Assembly: GCA_963733905.1 (NCBI GenBank)
Contig: CAVTEU010000018.1
Location: forward strand, 248,001-312,000
Direction: 5' to 3'
Origin: DATADW01 sp963733905
GTDB taxonomy: Bacteria > Actinomycetota > Acidimicrobiia > Spongiisociales > DATADW01
Length of the DNA stretch: 64,000 nucleotides
Shown: positions 63,754 to 64,000 of the stretch, one piece after another
How the letters are laid out: each line of letters starts with the position of its first letter
Numbering within the stretch: the stretch's first letter is position 1
Program-made: the position numbers and the translations under genes
Notes under the pieces: model-generated
The model's database searches: none
Told to the model about the DNA's origin: nothing
The model's input: the letters and a program-made list of their open reading frames with translations, nothing else

Positions 63754-64000
63754 TCAGCCCGAGAACCAGGTGGCGTTGATCTCGTCGAGCGTCCCGTCCT
63801 GACGCATCGACTCGAGGGCGGCGTTGACCGGATCGACCAGTTCGCTCCCCTTGGGGAAGATGAACCCGAGCTCGTCGGACTTGAGCGATCCCTGCACCAA
63901 CTTGATCTTGTTGGCGTTCTGACCGATGTAGCCCTGACCGGCGGTGTCGTCGATGATCACCGCATCGGCGTCACCGCTGATCAGCGCCTGCACGGCGAAC
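63754..64000 (-). CDS. Amino-acid ABC transporter substrate-binding protein, 5' part outside the window
   Basis: Only the C-terminal ~80 residues are present (start beyond base 64000 on this strand). LISGDADAVIIDDTAGQGYI, VQGSLKSDELGFIFPKGSEL and ALESMRQDGTLDEINATWF are the end of a type II periplasmic-binding fold: the FPKGSEL and closing TWF-type helix are characteristic of polar amino-acid binding proteins. First gene of the second uptake operon with the permease and ATPase downstream. Confidence 0.85.
   Translation of the reverse strand, partial: FAVQALISGDADAVIIDDTAGQGYIGQNANKIKLVQGSLKSDELGFIFPKGSELVDPVNAALESMRQDGTLDEINATWFSG

Overview
The window reads as a chromosomal segment of a high-GC actinomycete-type bacterium (Actinomycetota, perhaps class Acidimicrobiia; the class is inference). 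Supporting signs are the HspR-type dnaK-grpE-dnaJ-hspR operon, a DUF3151 gene, a DtxR/IdeR-type regulator, a mycothiol/DinB-type protein, many GTG/TTG starts with 4-bp ATGA/GTGA gene overlaps, and apparent leaderless promoters (a TAnnnT box 6-9 nt before the start codon). I see no rRNA, tRNA, prophage, insertion sequence or CRISPR array.

The sequence carries roughly one single-base frameshift per kilobase, in genes that must be intact in a living cell (dxs, plsY, hppA, metX, biotin carboxylase). Most split genes are therefore read here as one gene with probable sequencing indels. Where a call spans frames, this is stated.

Layout. 1-3.8 kb: acyl-CoA carboxylase (carboxyltransferase, then biotin carboxylase/BCCP) and a DinB/mycothiol-type protein. 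3.8-9.8 kb (minus): a UPF0104 membrane protein, plsY, metX, and a coupled DtxR-regulator/H+-pyrophosphatase pair. 9.9-13.5 kb (minus): a heterodimeric ABC exporter. 13.6-16.7 kb: a tightly overlapping redox operon (Asp-rich exported protein, two small membrane proteins, ApbE, ferric-reductase-like membrane protein), followed by an aldo/keto reductase and an FAD oxidoreductase. 18.9-21.4 kb: ArsR/AHSA1 pair and an AcnX dehydratase. 21.5-23.9 kb: a c-di-AMP (ydaO-type) riboswitch leading 2-phosphoglycerate kinase and cyclic 2,3-diphosphoglycerate synthetase. 24-33.7 kb: phosphoesterase, M28 peptidase, molybdo-enzyme, methyltransferase, Tag, MsrB, ParA, GNAT, a glycoside-hydrolase-like lipoprotein and a polysaccharide-deacetylase remnant. 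33.9-39.9 kb: AidB-like dehydrogenase, RDD protein, small LPXTG protein, quinone oxidoreductase, Mug glycosylase, and an ECF sigma factor coupled to a methyltransferase/Ada-type protein. 40.3-46.3 kb: heat-shock operon, then a YCII/ECF42 pair. 46.4-55.4 kb: STAND-TPR-cyclase, mscL, thioesterase, clpB, DUF3151, CPBP protease, M20 peptidase. 55.7-64 kb (minus): two polar amino-acid ABC operons flanking dxs.

Three features stand out. (1) A c-di-AMP riboswitch placed directly upstream of both enzymes for the archaeal-type solute cyclic 2,3-diphosphoglycerate. (2) A dispersed intergenic repeat family: a ~72-bp GC-rich palindromic module followed at 36-77 bp by about four copies of TGCCGTC, with solo heptamer blocks elsewhere, one touching the grpE start codon. 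(3) An ECF sigma factor whose partner, in the usual anti-sigma position, is an O6-alkylguanine methyltransferase with a C-terminal Ada-like Cys4 domain, suggesting an alkylation-damage regulon. DNA repair is a recurrent theme (Tag, Mug, AidB-like, MGMT/Ada).
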